A stretch of 64,000 nt of DNA from Batillaria attramentaria (taxonomy: Eukaryota; Mollusca; Gastropoda; Batillariidae). Shown here one piece after another: positions 11,929 through 21,308 of this stretch. How positions within the stretch are numbered: position 1 is the stretch's first letter; every line of letters starts with the position of its first letter. Below the pieces are notes generated by a model that saw only the letters and a program-made list of their open reading frames with translations, made no database searches and was not told the DNA's origin. The stretch is from positions 392,501 through 456,500 of the forward strand of contig JACVVK020000164.1 in the NCBI GenBank assembly GCA_018292915.2, given 5' to 3'. The position numbers were made by a program, and so were the translations under genes.

Positions 11929-14770
11929 CACTATGCACACGCAAAGACGCAAGCACCAGCATCCAGTATTCTGTGTTGCAGGGAAAAGCATGAAATGCTG
12001 TACTTATTAAGGAGTCTGTTTGGAGACAGAACAAACGAACAAACAAAGGAATGGTAGACCTTTACATAACCCATTCATCTGTTTTGTCTGCTCAGATTCA
12101 ACGGAGAGACCAAGAACTTCAAAGTTTTCTACGATGGCAAGCACTTTGTTGGGGAGAAGCGGTTCGACACTGTGTACGACCTGGTCGCTGACGGACTTAT
12201 TCACTTTTACATCGAACTGCGAGCCGCCGATTACATCAAGCAGCTGTCAAATGAGTCAAACTATGAGGAATCGCCCTACATGGCGTACAACCAGTGTCGG
12301 CTGCGGCACGACAAAACGTTACGAGTGAGACCAGGGGGAACAAATCGACGGGGAATCACGTTACACGACGTGGCTGGGGATGGAAGCACAGAAGCCGTTG
12401 ATGGAGTGGTAAGGAAAATTCATAAAAATAATGATAATTATTGGTATCATTCAGACACTTTATTCAGTTTCTCAACATGCTGCTCACATGAATCACTTGC
12501 ATTCTCTCACACATAGGACATCAGCACATTACAGTCGCATGGTGCGAAGGGTCAGCTTAGCTATTTAAGTTTCACAATTTAGAATTGCATTTATTTTTTA
12601 ATTTTGAAAAAAAAAAAAAATTCTACGAATGCAATTCTCAGTTCCGTGATCTAAATAACTGAGCTGACCACTCGCACATGATTGTAAATGTGTTTATGTT
12701 GAGTGTGTGAGAGAATGCATGTGAGCACGTGTGTTGCAGTTTGGTAAAGCGCCTGTATGATTTTATTTAATATACATTATTAACCCTTTCAGCCCTTGCT
12801 GGTTCCAGGCCTGACTGCTGTCCCTGTCCTGGGCACTTTTTAGCCTAGCCAGTCAGTCAGTTAAAAAAACCAAAATCGCTCAAACCCATGTGTAAACCTG
12901 ATCCGTACAAAGGAAAGGAAGTGCACAGCAGAGTAGTGCCCCTTGTTTCATGAATATTCAGTAGTATGGCCAATGAGGAGCGAGTAGAAATTTTCACTAG
13001 CTCGCAGGTACATGTACCTGCGTAGGCATACGCGGCGGGTTCCTCGTGCAGGTACATGTACCTGCGTAGGGCTGAATGAGTTAATAATAATAATAATGAT
13101 AATGAGTATTGTATAGGCGCTTTTCCCAATTTCATGAATCGGCTCAAAGCGCCGCCAACTGAACCCAACACGCACGCTCACGTGAATCACACACATTCTC
13201 TCACACACTGGACATAACACATTACAATCACGTGGTGCGAAGGGTCAGCTCAGCTATTTTAAATTTCGGAATTTAGAATTGCAGTTATTTTTCAAATTTT
13301 GTGGGCTGAACATTTCCAAAGCCGAGGGGGAGGAAGCCGGAGTACCCGGAGAGAACCCCCGACGATCGGCCCGAATGATCGGTGCCACATACGAGAAGAA
13401 AAATTCTTTGCCCCGAGTGGGACTCGAACCCCCGACCTCTCCCATTGGTGACAGGTCTCTTAACCACTAGACCAACAACCGCCTGTCATTTGAAATATAC
13501 TTAGACTTTTTTTTTTTTTTACTTTTTGCAGAATTTGACACCAGATGAGGATGAGCCGGCTGTTGATATTGACTGGAAAACATATGAGAAACCACATGTG
13601 TTCAAGGTTTGTGCTGAAAGTTTTGTGTGTGTGTTGGAGCGTAGGGGTGGGGGGGGGGAGGGGGAGCGAGTGCATCTTGTTTTTTTTGTTTTCTGCTCCT
13701 CAGAGGGAGCTGTGATTACTTTCACAAGGTCGCACTTAATGATGTTGTTTCCCATATTTGCCCAAGAGTTTAAGGGGAGTCAGTATACTATAGCTGAATG
13801 GTAGAGCATTGGACATTTAGTTTTATATGGACTTTTCGGGTCGTGAGATTGAAACCCCGGATCGGGCCAAATACTTGTGCCGGCCTTTTTCTTGTTGCCC
13901 TGTCTTTGATATCACTCTTATGTAGTGGAAAAAGACGTTAAACTCCCAAACACCCACCCATCCAAGAGTTTAAAGAAATAAAAAAGGTGTCATAGAAAAT
14001 GAAATCATCATTAACGTTGTGCATTTTTGACAGGTTCAAAACTTTGGTGGTCTCGTCTGGTGTGACTTCTGTGCTAACTTCATGTGGGGACTCATTGCTC
14101 AGGGGGTCAAATGTCAAGGTGAGTGATACAGGGAGAAACGGATTTATCCTAATTTTGTGTGCAGACGAGGGTCTGACATTTACAACGGTCAGAAAATACG
14201 TCTGTGGGGCTGCCAAATGAAAGTGACAAGCACAAGGGAAATAAGTCATTATACACCATTCGTGGCATGAGGACTTCCCATTCAAAGATCGTTCAAAACA
14301 AGTTTTACATATCTGGAAAATGAATGAATGGACTGTCTTGAATGAAGTTCCAGCAGAGATCAACTACCTATGTTTTGATTTTGTGTTCATTGGTCCTAAT
14401 AAAATGTGACTTTTGTATTCTTGACATTCCGTTCAAAGTGGTTAAAACATTTAAACCATTTCAGCAAGCATTCTCTGCAAACTGCCAAGCTGTACTAAGC
14501 TGAGCTCTGCTTGTGTTGCAATTGACATTTCTAGAAAAAAAAAAAAACCTTCTGTGCAGATTGCGGTGTTCAGACACACAAGAAATGCTCAGAGAAAATG
14601 AAGAATGACTGTATGCCCAGCATGAAGTATTTGAAGCGGCTGTATGGAGTGGATCTCACAACGGTCACAAAGGCCAACAAACAGATCTTGCCTGTTGTCG
14701 TGGATAAGTGCATCAAAGAAATAGAAAGAAGAGGTATGGATAAAGGTTTAGAACTTTGCATGTGCATGAG

Positions 14771-14831
<61 letters not shown>

Positions 14832-16011
14832 AGTGTTCCCAATTGTGCACAGATATGCATGTTTGTACGCACAAAACTCACAAAACTCTTAAATTGACGC
14901 ACAAATTTGAGAACAGCGCGTCACAGGGGATGCATGTTTATGGTCTCACTGTGACAAACAACTCCATTTTTCCAGCTCCGACAATGCGATTTGTATTTAG
15001 CAGCGGAAACTTGCAGCATTGCATTTCCACTGAGCCATTGTGCGTAACAGACAGAATCTGGTGTATGGACCCTCCAAATTTACAAAAGCCCCGTTAACTC
15101 TCACCAGTTCACAGTATTTTGAGCTATAACGCGTGCGAATCAAGCATGATTCTCTGAAAGGGGACTGTATACTCATTTGTAAAGATAATATAGACATGTT
15201 ATACACCAATTTGAAGGAAATTGAAGTCTGCTTTTAGATATGTAAAGGAAAAATGATTTTGAACAATGGTTTAGCAATAAATTGACTTTATGTTGCAAGC
15301 ATATGAGCAAAAAATAAAACAAAAATGTTGATTCCCGACAGAGGCTAAGAAGAAAAAAAAATTGTTTCATTGTTTTATGCCATGTCATTACTATTTTCAT
15401 TTATATCATTCATTTCAGCATATTATTGCAAAATATGAGGAGAATATCTTTAGAAATGTGTTTTGTAGCCGATGTGAACAATGTGAACCGTAAATTGAGA
15501 AAAATCGCACACAATTTGGACCGCACACAGCACACATACAAAACCATGAACTAACACCTTGGAAATAACTGAAATACTTATGATATAATATTCTCACCTC
15601 AACATTAGGTATTTACACACATTAAAATTATTTTGTCACATTACATGATGTTTCCATGACTAGTCTCTTCCACACCACATTGTCCGCCCTCCGCACACAG
15701 AGTCGAGTTGATAATCAGAAACAGCAGAAGAATCATCATCTGAATAAAATGGCTCACTGTCTGACTCGGATGAGCTCATTTTGATGAGAAATTTGGACAG
15801 ATGTAAACACCACGTGCGCCGATTGAAAACAAGAAAAATGGCGGAAGCGTCCGTGACGCAGCAACCTCGAGCAATAAATTACCTCAGCAGTTCATGCATA
15901 AATTGTCGTATTTATGTGTCTAAGAAGTAAGAACACCTACATGGTATTTTCAGAAGTTTTGTGCCGGTTTATGTCACAAACATAAAAAAATAATGATAAA
16001 CATTAGATTAA

Positions 16012-16042
<31 letters not shown>

Positions 16043-16192
16043 GGGGGGGGGGGGGGGGGGGGGGGGTGTAAAATTCCATGACCCTGTCATCGTATTTCTA
16101 CATACGATGCCTAAGGGCGTGAACTGGTGAGAGTTAAAAATATGGATAGAGAGGGTCCCAAGGACCCTTGTATTTTCGAATCACAGGGAACA

Positions 16193-16262
<70 letters not shown>

Positions 16263-19200
16263 TAGTGCAACATTGCAGCTTACCACCTACTTTTATATTC
16301 ACCACGTTTCTTTGCTGCCTCTATCATCATCTGGAAAAGAGGGCTGAAGCGCACCTCAGTAGGCCTTTTGTGGGTTATTTTTTTAGGTGCCACTCAGTCG
16401 CAACCTTGTCACCAGCTGTTTCTCAACTGTTTGAAAATGCCAGACTGGGGGACTTTCGGTCATTTAGCAGTTTTCAGCCAAATTTCCTGTCCTTTCAGCC
16501 CCCCAGAAAATCAAAGTTTCAGCCAAAGAAACTAAAGAGGGGAAAAGGTTGCACACACAGTCATGTATCATGATACATGTAAATACCGTATGCGACAGCC
16601 TGACTTCATTTTTGAAGACATGCATTATGAACAGACCACCATCTTCAGACTACGAACTGGACACTGCAGACTGCGCGCCCACCTGTGCCGCCTTGGGCTG
16701 TCACACTCACCAGACTGTCCGTGCGGAACAGCCCCTCAAACCCCGGAACACATTCTGCAGTCCTGCCCCCTCTTCAAAGAAGCAAGGACACAACACTGGC
16801 CGAACGGAGCCACACTGGCAGAGAAACTCTGGGGCAGCAAAACAGACCTCTTGAAGACCACTGCTTATATAAAGACCACAAACCTAATCATCTGAGGCGG
16901 AGTCCAGAACAGGGAACGCAGAAGAAGAAGAAGAAGAAGACTTGCATGTCAGTACCAAGGCAATATTTACTTTTGGGTGCCAGGAGATGCTACTAAATGT
17001 ATTATAGTTTTTCATTTTGTTGTTGTTGTTTTTGCAGGTTTGGATGCAGAGGGATTGTACAGACTTGCAGGTTTCCATGACGATGTTGAGGCCATACGCG
17101 TAGCATTTGACAAAGGTAAGAAAATTGATTTGTGTATGATGCATTTGGGTACTTTACAACTTCTACTGGGCAACCGGGGAGCCGGGATGGGCGAATGGTA
17201 GAGCGTTGGACTTATAATGCTCGGGGCGTGAGTTTGATCCCGGCTGGGGCCAAATATTTGTGCTGGCTTTTTCACCGTTACCCCGTCTTTGATATCACCC
17301 TATGTGGTGGAAAAGGACGTTAAACCCCCAAACACCCACCCACCCTACTGGGCAACCTCCTCTTTGAGAGGCCATCTGCCTTTACAGATCATTATTTTGA
17401 TCAGACAATTTAGTCCCTTTTCTTCTCATAAAGTGTCTGACTGTATTTTGTCTGTGTCTGGCTTAAGGGAGTCATGGCTTTTTTCCTCAGATGGCGAGAA
17501 CACAGACATCGGTCCAGGAAAGTACGATGACATCAACACGATAACAAGCGCCCTGAAACTGTACTTCCGGCTCCTTCCTATTCCTCTAGTCACCTTTGAT
17601 GTCTACAAACCTCTCCTTGAGGCAATCAGTGAGTGAACAGTTTACACATAGCATATACTGGTGTATGCACTGTATGGAACTTTTGTTTTACCAAATTTTT
17701 TGGGATAGTACAAAAGAACATGCATTGTATACTTATCTTATTCTTTGGTCAGAGCTTAAAATTGTACCGGCCCCCGTAGTGTAGTGGTTAGCACTTCGGA
17801 CTATGGACCGGGAGACCCGGGTTCGAATCCCAGCCGAGACAAGCGGGATTTTTCCTACCTAGGTCGGCTCCTACCCAGAGCGGGTGTGCTATGGGCCCAA
17901 TGGGGAGGCTGTTGCCACACAGCCGAGCTTCACCCACTTCACGGGTGCGACTTTGGGGGTGCTTCCCTTGGTATGACACATCTAATGATGTGAATGATTA
18001 CACGGCCGGCACCGCAGGTGCCGTAGTTCCCGGGGCTGGTGAACGCCGGGATATTTATGACAGGAAGCGTGGAATGCGGCCTTGTCCCGCAGTCCCAAAC
18101 CACATGGACCTCCATAGCATCATCTTACCATCATCCTCATCTCCATCATCATGCATAATAAAAATTGCCCCAGCCTTTGAGCCCTCCGTGGATTCCACCC
18201 ATGACCTGGGAGAAACACCACTGGAGCTGGCAAAAAGAGTTGGGGCAGCAACAACAAAAAAAACAACAACAAAAAATTGTCCACGTGCTGGCAGATTTCC
18301 ACTTTGGCAACTAGATACACCTAGCATAACAGTTTTTGGCAGATGTAAGCTCGTGGCGTGGCAATGTCGTCTCTGAATGCTACACGCTTTTCCTCTATTT
18401 GAATCATGGACCATGTTAAAGATCTAAGCTCCCTCCCAAAAAAGCTTTCCGAAGTGTGAAAAAAATTTACAGAGTTGACCGTGCAAGCACAGTCAAATCT
18501 GTCACAGTTGCAGTGTTTTCAGCGTCCCCGAAACCCCAATAAAAGCCAAAGGCAGCCTGATTTCACAGCTCAGTTTGCGTTTTGACACTGAGCGAGAAAG
18601 ATCGTGCAGCACTCAACATCTGCTTGACACTGTAGCGATGTGTCTCGCTCATTGACCAAAAGCCAAATAATGTCATGGCAAACTTGTGCTCTGGTTTTAT
18701 AAGGGTCCCCAGAGCGTTGAAAACTCTGCAACTGTGACAAGAGTTGCCTGGATTATGCACAGTCGAAGGAGTCGCAGTTTTAAAAAACGCAATGTTTGCG
18801 GCTTTTTGCTGAGATTGCGGACCTTTAAGCCAAGTATACTCAAAACAGAGACATACCAAAATACATGTACCACAGTGATGTTGGGGTTGTGGGGGAAAAA
18901 GAAAGGGTGGGCTAGTCCTTTGGCTTCGGGGCTTGCCGAGTGGAGTCGTCGTCTATCGTAAAATCAGTCTAGGGGCACGGAGGTCTTGTGTCGGTGCATG
19001 ATTGTTGACTTTTTCCATGTGTTGTGCAGAACAAGACCAGCTTCCTGAAGCAGAGTTGGTGAAGAAAATCAAAGAGATCTTGTCGGGACTGCCACCTGCA
19101 CACTTCCACACCATGAAGTATCTCACAGCTCACCTGGTCAAGTATGTACCATTGAACTATACTTCCTCTTTCTGTAAGCAATGAAACAAATTTTTCCCCC

Positions 19201-19780
19201 TCTATCTCTGTGATACATGACAAGCTGGTACGCCAGAAACTAAAAAGATACACTTCAGATGCATTCAGGGACATTCCTTGAATGATACTTAGCCTGTCAT
19301 TGTCCCATGCGCATAGCATGTGGACCGTAACGACTTCCTTTTAATTAGGCCTTAGATTTGTTTTTATAGGGTTTCTAAAATCTTTTTCATGCCCCAAAAC
19401 TTTGACATTGACATTTCATGGTTGTAAAATGGAAGAGGAAGAACATGGGCATCGGCAGATAAGTAAATGCCCCATTTTATTTATTTATTTATTTTTTTTT
19501 TGATTGATAGCCTTCCTCTACATTATGAAGATACTCAACTGCAGTTTTATCTGTGAGTGTACGAATGTGGATGTTTGAAAAAACTGTACTTTTTGTTTTC
19601 AGGGTCATAGAACAAAAGAGCAAGAATATGATGTCAGCCGAGAACCTGTCCATTGTCTTCGCCCCAACACTCATGCGCCCGCTCGAGACGAACCCTCTTG
19701 TCAGTCTCATGGCCGCAAAGTTTGAACAGAAGGTCATTGAGTTCATCCTCAACCACCAGAGAGATATATTTGGTCGATGA
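5581..19780 (+). CDS. CHN: Chimaerin-type Rac GTPase-activating protein (SH2-C1-RhoGAP), complete, 12 coding exons
   Basis: Joined exons 5581-5731, 6762-6817, 8762-8793, 9578-9688, 12096-12408, 13532-13606, 14034-14118, 14560-14733, 17038-17115, 17491-17628, 19030-19141 and 19603-19780 keep one open frame of 500 codons plus TGA; every intron is GT-AG. Residues 51-65 ([12 protein letters not shown]) match the conserved segment before the SH2 domain of the long chimaerin isoforms. The SH2 domain runs from about 81 ([10 protein letters not shown]) with the phosphotyrosine arginine in YLVRKSE (R103). The C1 zinc domain has full H-X12-C-X2-C-X13-C-X2-C-X4-H-X2-C-X7-C spacing from H243 to C292. The RhoGAP domain (about 306-500) has the arginine finger in GLYRLAG (R341) and [13 protein letters not shown]. 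The family is known to bind DAG at membranes and inactivate Rac. Human alpha2/beta2 forms are 459-468 residues; the extra length here is mostly N-terminal. I cannot tell CHN1 from CHN2 and expect a single invertebrate orthologue. A shorter isoform from an internal promoter is possible but not visible. Confidence 0.93.
5753..6548. repeat. Compound (GT)n minisatellite in chimaerin intron 1
   Basis: (GT)n runs of variable length alternate with the 14-bp block GTTTGTTCTTGTCC (11 copies) and TTCATG. Long Cys-Val and His-Thr ORFs across it are artefacts of the repeat. Confidence 0.9.
6762..6817 (+). CDS. CHN: Chimaerin exon 2
   Basis: Acceptor TTTTCCAG precedes the exon and donor GTATGT follows. 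It encodes [19 protein letters not shown], one of the most conserved stretches of long chimaerins. Confidence 0.93.
7435..7690 (+). repeat. Possible SINE-like element
   Basis: It carries a box B-like GGTTCAGATCCCTGG and a GC-rich body that stands out from AT-rich intron DNA. There is no second copy in the window, so the call is weak. Confidence 0.3.
8560..8640. repeat. C-homopolymer tract in chimaerin intron 2
   Basis: About 75 bp of nearly pure C with rare A/T interruptions. Proline/glycine-rich ORFs here are spurious. Confidence 0.9.
8762..8793 (+). CDS. CHN: Chimaerin exon 3 (32-nt small exon)
   Basis: It reads [10 protein letters not shown] plus two bases of a split Glu, matching the VENRPKYYG segment before the SH2 domain. 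The acceptor follows GTGTTTCAG and the donor is GTGAGT. Confidence 0.9.
9186..9500 (+). repeat. SINE-C copy 1 (tRNA-derived)
   Basis: The head has GGTCTAATGGGTAGCA and GGGTTCGAGCCC; the body includes CCCCGGGGGAAGCAGC and the tail TAATAAAGTAGTAAAA. A reverse copy lies at about 30907-31220. Confidence 0.75.
9578..9688 (+). CDS. CHN: Chimaerin exon 4 (SH2, first half)
   Basis: It encodes [19 protein letters not shown] followed by [18 protein letters not shown], with the FLVR-type arginine R103. The exon ends with a split Arg codon. Confidence 0.95.
9718..10854. repeat. Six-unit 189-190-bp satellite in chimaerin intron 4
   Basis: Units starting GCATTGCACC at about 9718, 9907, 10097, 10287, 10476 and 10665 are almost identical. 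Differences are mainly T-run length and one or two substitutions. The array starts 30 bp after exon 4. Confidence 0.95.
10983..11403. mobile_element. MITE-like element with ~19-bp inverted ends, holding a LINE fragment
   Basis: ACAATAGACGACTCCACTC at 10983 is mirrored by GAGTGGAGTCGTCTGTTGT near 11384-11402. The same end sequence recurs at about 18937. A 70-bp LINE 3' fragment is inserted at 11209-11278. Confidence 0.5.
11209..11278 (+). mobile_element. Severely 5'-truncated LINE copy (70 bp)
   Basis: It matches the 3' end of the RNase-H LINE at 44388-44458 (ACAACTTGTCCTTAA ... GCTAATGATGAT). Flanks TTCAATTCAAA at 11198-11208 and 11279-11289 form an 11-bp target duplication. Confidence 0.75.
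11470..11735. repeat. Unnamed interspersed repeat, copy A
   Basis: It shares TTTTCAGCCAAATTTCCT, GGTTGCACACACAGTCA and TTGCATGTCAGTACCAAGGC with 16434-17000. Confidence 0.55.
12096..12408 (+). CDS. CHN: Chimaerin exon 5 (SH2, second half, and linker)
   Basis: It begins [20 protein letters not shown] and continues [20 protein letters not shown], closely matching the vertebrate [20 protein letters not shown] segment. The last third is a variable basic linker (residues about 185-221). Acceptor CTGCTCAG; donor GTAAGG, phase 0. Confidence 0.95.
12466..12779. repeat. Two partial SINE-D pieces head to head
   Basis: 12466-12625 (reverse) and about 12627-12779 (forward) are inverted relative to each other around a poly-A; both match SINE-D 3' modules (GAATCAC, GAGCTGACC, AAAGCGCCT). 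Confidence 0.5.
12780..13084. mobile_element. TTAA-bounded MITE between SINE-D pieces
   Basis: Ends TTAACCCTTTCAGCCCT and, reversed, TTAACTCATTCAGCCCT match at all but two positions. Inside, AGGTACATGTACCTGCGTAGG-like palindromes occur twice. Confidence 0.65.
13085..13484 (-). repeat. SINE-D copy, reverse
   Basis: The tRNA-like head is at the right end (minus strand GGTCTAGTGGTTAAGAG and GGTTCGAGTCCCAC); the AATAATAAT tail is at the left end. It lies directly upstream of chimaerin exon 6. Confidence 0.7.
13532..13606 (+). CDS. CHN: Chimaerin exon 6 (acidic linker and start of C1)
   Basis: It encodes an acidic linker ([13 protein letters not shown]) and then [11 protein letters not shown], which supplies H243, the first zinc ligand of the C1 domain. 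Both ends are phase 0. Confidence 0.92.
13774..13961 (+). repeat. SINE-A copy 3 with 12-bp target duplication
   Basis: CCAAGAGTTTAA at 13762-13773 and 13962-13973 flanks the element. The head is more diverged than other copies (GGGTCGTGAGATTGAAAC). Confidence 0.85.
14034..14118 (+). CDS. CHN: Chimaerin exon 7 (C1 core)
   Basis: It encodes [19 protein letters not shown] and LIAQGVKCQ, with three zinc cysteines and the conserved Gln-Gly of the ligand groove. C1 position 11, normally Pro, is Leu here. Confidence 0.95.
14560..14733 (+). CDS. CHN: Chimaerin exon 8 (end of C1, start of RhoGAP)
   Basis: It supplies the last C1 ligands ([10 protein letters not shown] ... NDC) and enters the RhoGAP domain at [12 protein letters not shown]. 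It ends with a split Gly codon. Confidence 0.95.
14774..14830. repeat. (CA)n microsatellite
   Basis: Pure CA dinucleotides, immediately before the hAT-like repeat at 14831. Confidence 0.95.
14831..16192. mobile_element. hAT-like non-autonomous element, interrupted by a TTAA element
   Basis: It starts CAGTGTTCCC and ends GGGAACA. Its halves, 14831-15093 and 16138-16192, together match the single inverted copy at 29226-29566. CAGTG ends are hAT-like, but no clean 8-bp duplication was found. Confidence 0.55.
15094..16137. mobile_element. TTAA-bounded element, 1.04 kb, inserted in the hAT-like repeat
   Basis: Both ends read TTAACTCTCACCAGTTCAC inward (19 bp, perfect). No transposase ORF. It includes a ~53-bp G tract at 16014-16066. 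Confidence 0.75.
16203..16260. repeat. (CA)n microsatellite
   Basis: CA dinucleotides preceded by a short TC run. Confidence 0.95.
16434..17000. repeat. Unnamed interspersed repeat, copy B, split by LINE fragment
   Basis: The left part to about 16588 and the right part from about 16942 (TTGCATGTCAGTACCAAGGC) match copy A at 11470-11735, which lacks the LINE insert. Confidence 0.55.
16589..16941 (+). pseudogene. 5'-truncated non-LTR retrotransposon ORF, C-terminal end
   Basis: An open frame reads [20 protein letters not shown] then [20 protein letters not shown], the C-X-C...H-X4-C zinc-knuckle region at the C-terminus of I/Jockey-type LINE ORF2. It ends ...TTNLII with TGA and a (GAA)n tail at 16920-16940. 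Confidence 0.75.
17038..17115 (+). CDS. CHN: Chimaerin exon 9 (arginine-finger exon)
   Basis: It encodes [19 protein letters not shown] and IRVAFDK. R341 in GLYRLAG is the catalytic arginine finger of RhoGAP domains. Confidence 0.95.
17176..17344 (+). repeat. SINE-A copy 4 with 13-bp target duplication
   Basis: CTACTGGGCAACC at 17163-17175 and 17345-17357. Head GCGAATGGTAGAGCGTTGGA; the insertion is only ~60 bp after the exon 9 donor. Confidence 0.9.
17491..17628 (+). CDS. CHN: Chimaerin exon 10 (RhoGAP)
   Basis: It encodes the [20 protein letters not shown] segment, matching [20 protein letters not shown] of vertebrate chimaerins. Acceptor TTTCCTCAG; donor GTGAGT. Confidence 0.95.
17769..18275 (+). 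repeat. SINE-B copy 1 (~500 bp, tRNA-derived)
   Basis: Head GTAGTGTAGTGGTTAGCAC and GGGTTCGAATCCCAGCC, long conserved body, A-rich tail. An AAAATTGT-like flank occurs on both sides. Confidence 0.85.
18430..18965. other. Chimaerin intron 10 segment with partial MITE end
   Basis: Several short inverted pieces, and GAGTGGAGTCGTC at about 18937 shared with the 10983-11403 element; boundaries are unclear. Confidence 0.35.
19030..19141 (+). CDS. CHN: Chimaerin exon 11 (RhoGAP)
   Basis: It encodes [20 protein letters not shown] and a final LVK, matching [20 protein letters not shown]. The donor GTATGT leaves phase 2. Confidence 0.94.
19603..19780 (+). CDS. CHN: Chimaerin exon 12 (C-terminus and stop)
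   Basis: It contains the conserved [18 protein letters not shown] motif and ends [11 protein letters not shown] with TGA at 19778-19780. Confidence 0.95.
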
Positions 19781-20633
19781 CATAACCGTCGGGTTGATTT
19801 TTGTCTTCAACCGCATGTATATACACGCTCAATTTTTGTCTTTTCGTCTTGTGCTGGTGTCAGAAGATTGTACATGTAAAATGTGGTCTGCACTTTCCAT
19901 GTGCGAATTGTGAGCTGCAAATCACAGTAAAAGAGGGAAGTCGGTATCATCCTGTTCTGGTTCAGCAGCTTTCAGTTTCCTGACTTACCGTCAAATAATT
20001 ACGTGTAAATCAAAATTACTGCCAAATTTGTGATGAATGGTAACAGGGGTAAGAGGGGTTGCACCTGTTCCCCCCTCCCCCCCCCCCCCCCCCCCCCCCC
20101 ACTTCACCACCACCGCCACTCCCACATTTCCTTTAAAATATTATGTCATAAATGATTTCTTGTTTTCATCATTTGAAAGTGTGTTGAAGCAGCATCTGTG
20201 CGGCTTTCAGTGGTCCAGACTATATTGTTTCCATTTCATGTTCATTGTTTCATGAATGCTTGGTATTCAGAAGGTATTGCTCATAAAAATTATGTCAAAA
20301 GTTTTTTAAAGTCGTCATCGTAGAGAAACTTTTTTAGATGAGGGCTGAACATTTTTTTGTCAATCGTCTTCGTTTTTTTGCTCACGCTTGTGTCAGTCTG
20401 TGTGTAAGCCACAAGTTTTATTTTTGTATAGTATATAGCTTCTGGTGCAACATCTGTCAAAAAAGTCTACACGGTCAAAATTGGTGTGTGCATGTATGCT
20501 ACGATCTCTTGCATGTATGTGTTAATGTTTATTTATTCCTCGTGACAGACGACTCAGTGAAGGATGTTCAGGGTGGGACAGATGGTCCATATTTGTGTAA
20601 TACTGTAGTTGCAGGAAAGCAAGGAGCCTGAAA

Positions 20634-20639
20634 AATAAA
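20634..20639 (+). terminator. Candidate proximal poly(A) signal of chimaerin
   Basis: AATAAA lies 0.85 kb after the stop codon and is followed by a G-rich stretch. Use is inferred only. Confidence 0.3.
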
Positions 20640-20919
20640 ATCAAATTTTAAAAAAATGGAGGGGAGGGGGGTGGGGGGGGGGGCAGGTGGCTGGGGGCAT
20701 GGGCTCATCAAAATTATAGATACCAAACAGTGAAGCTCTTGGGGGAATTCTGAGGGGATTGCGTTAGGAAAGTGATGTTAAATAGTACAATCTGTTCATA
20801 CGTGGACCAGTAAATGCCAGAATCGGGTACATTACGCCAGCCTAAATATATGTAGGTGCTTCAGGTGAGAATTACTACCATGCGTGACGGCTGATGCCCT
20901 ATAAACCAAATGGGCCCTT

Positions 20920-21308
20920 AATAATAATTAATAATAATAACTGTATAGGCGCTTTACCCAATTTTATGAATCGGCTCAAAGCGCCGCGAACTGAACCCAA
21001 CACGCACGCTCACGTGAATCACACACATTCTCTCACACACTGGACATAAATACATTAGAATCACATGGCGCGAAGGGTCAGCTCAACTATTTAAATTTCG
21101 GAATTTAGAATTGCATTTATTGTTCAGATTTGGTGGGCTGAACGTTTCCAAAGCAGAGGGGGAGGAAGCTGGAGTACCCGGAGAGATCCCCCGACGATCG
21201 GCCCGAATGAACGGTGCCACATACGAGAATTCTTTGCCCCGAGTGGGACTTGAACCGTCGACCTCTCGCATTGGTGACAAGTCTCTTAACCACTAGACCG
21301 CCGACCGC
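20920..21308 (-). repeat. SINE-D copy, reverse
   Basis: It matches 13085-13484 in the same orientation, including CACGCACGCTCACGTGAATC; the tRNA-like head is at the right end. Confidence 0.75.

Noticed and set aside
17769..17850. tRNA genes
   Set aside because: The cloverleaf-like heads are SINE promoters: each is followed by the same SINE body and recurs several times.
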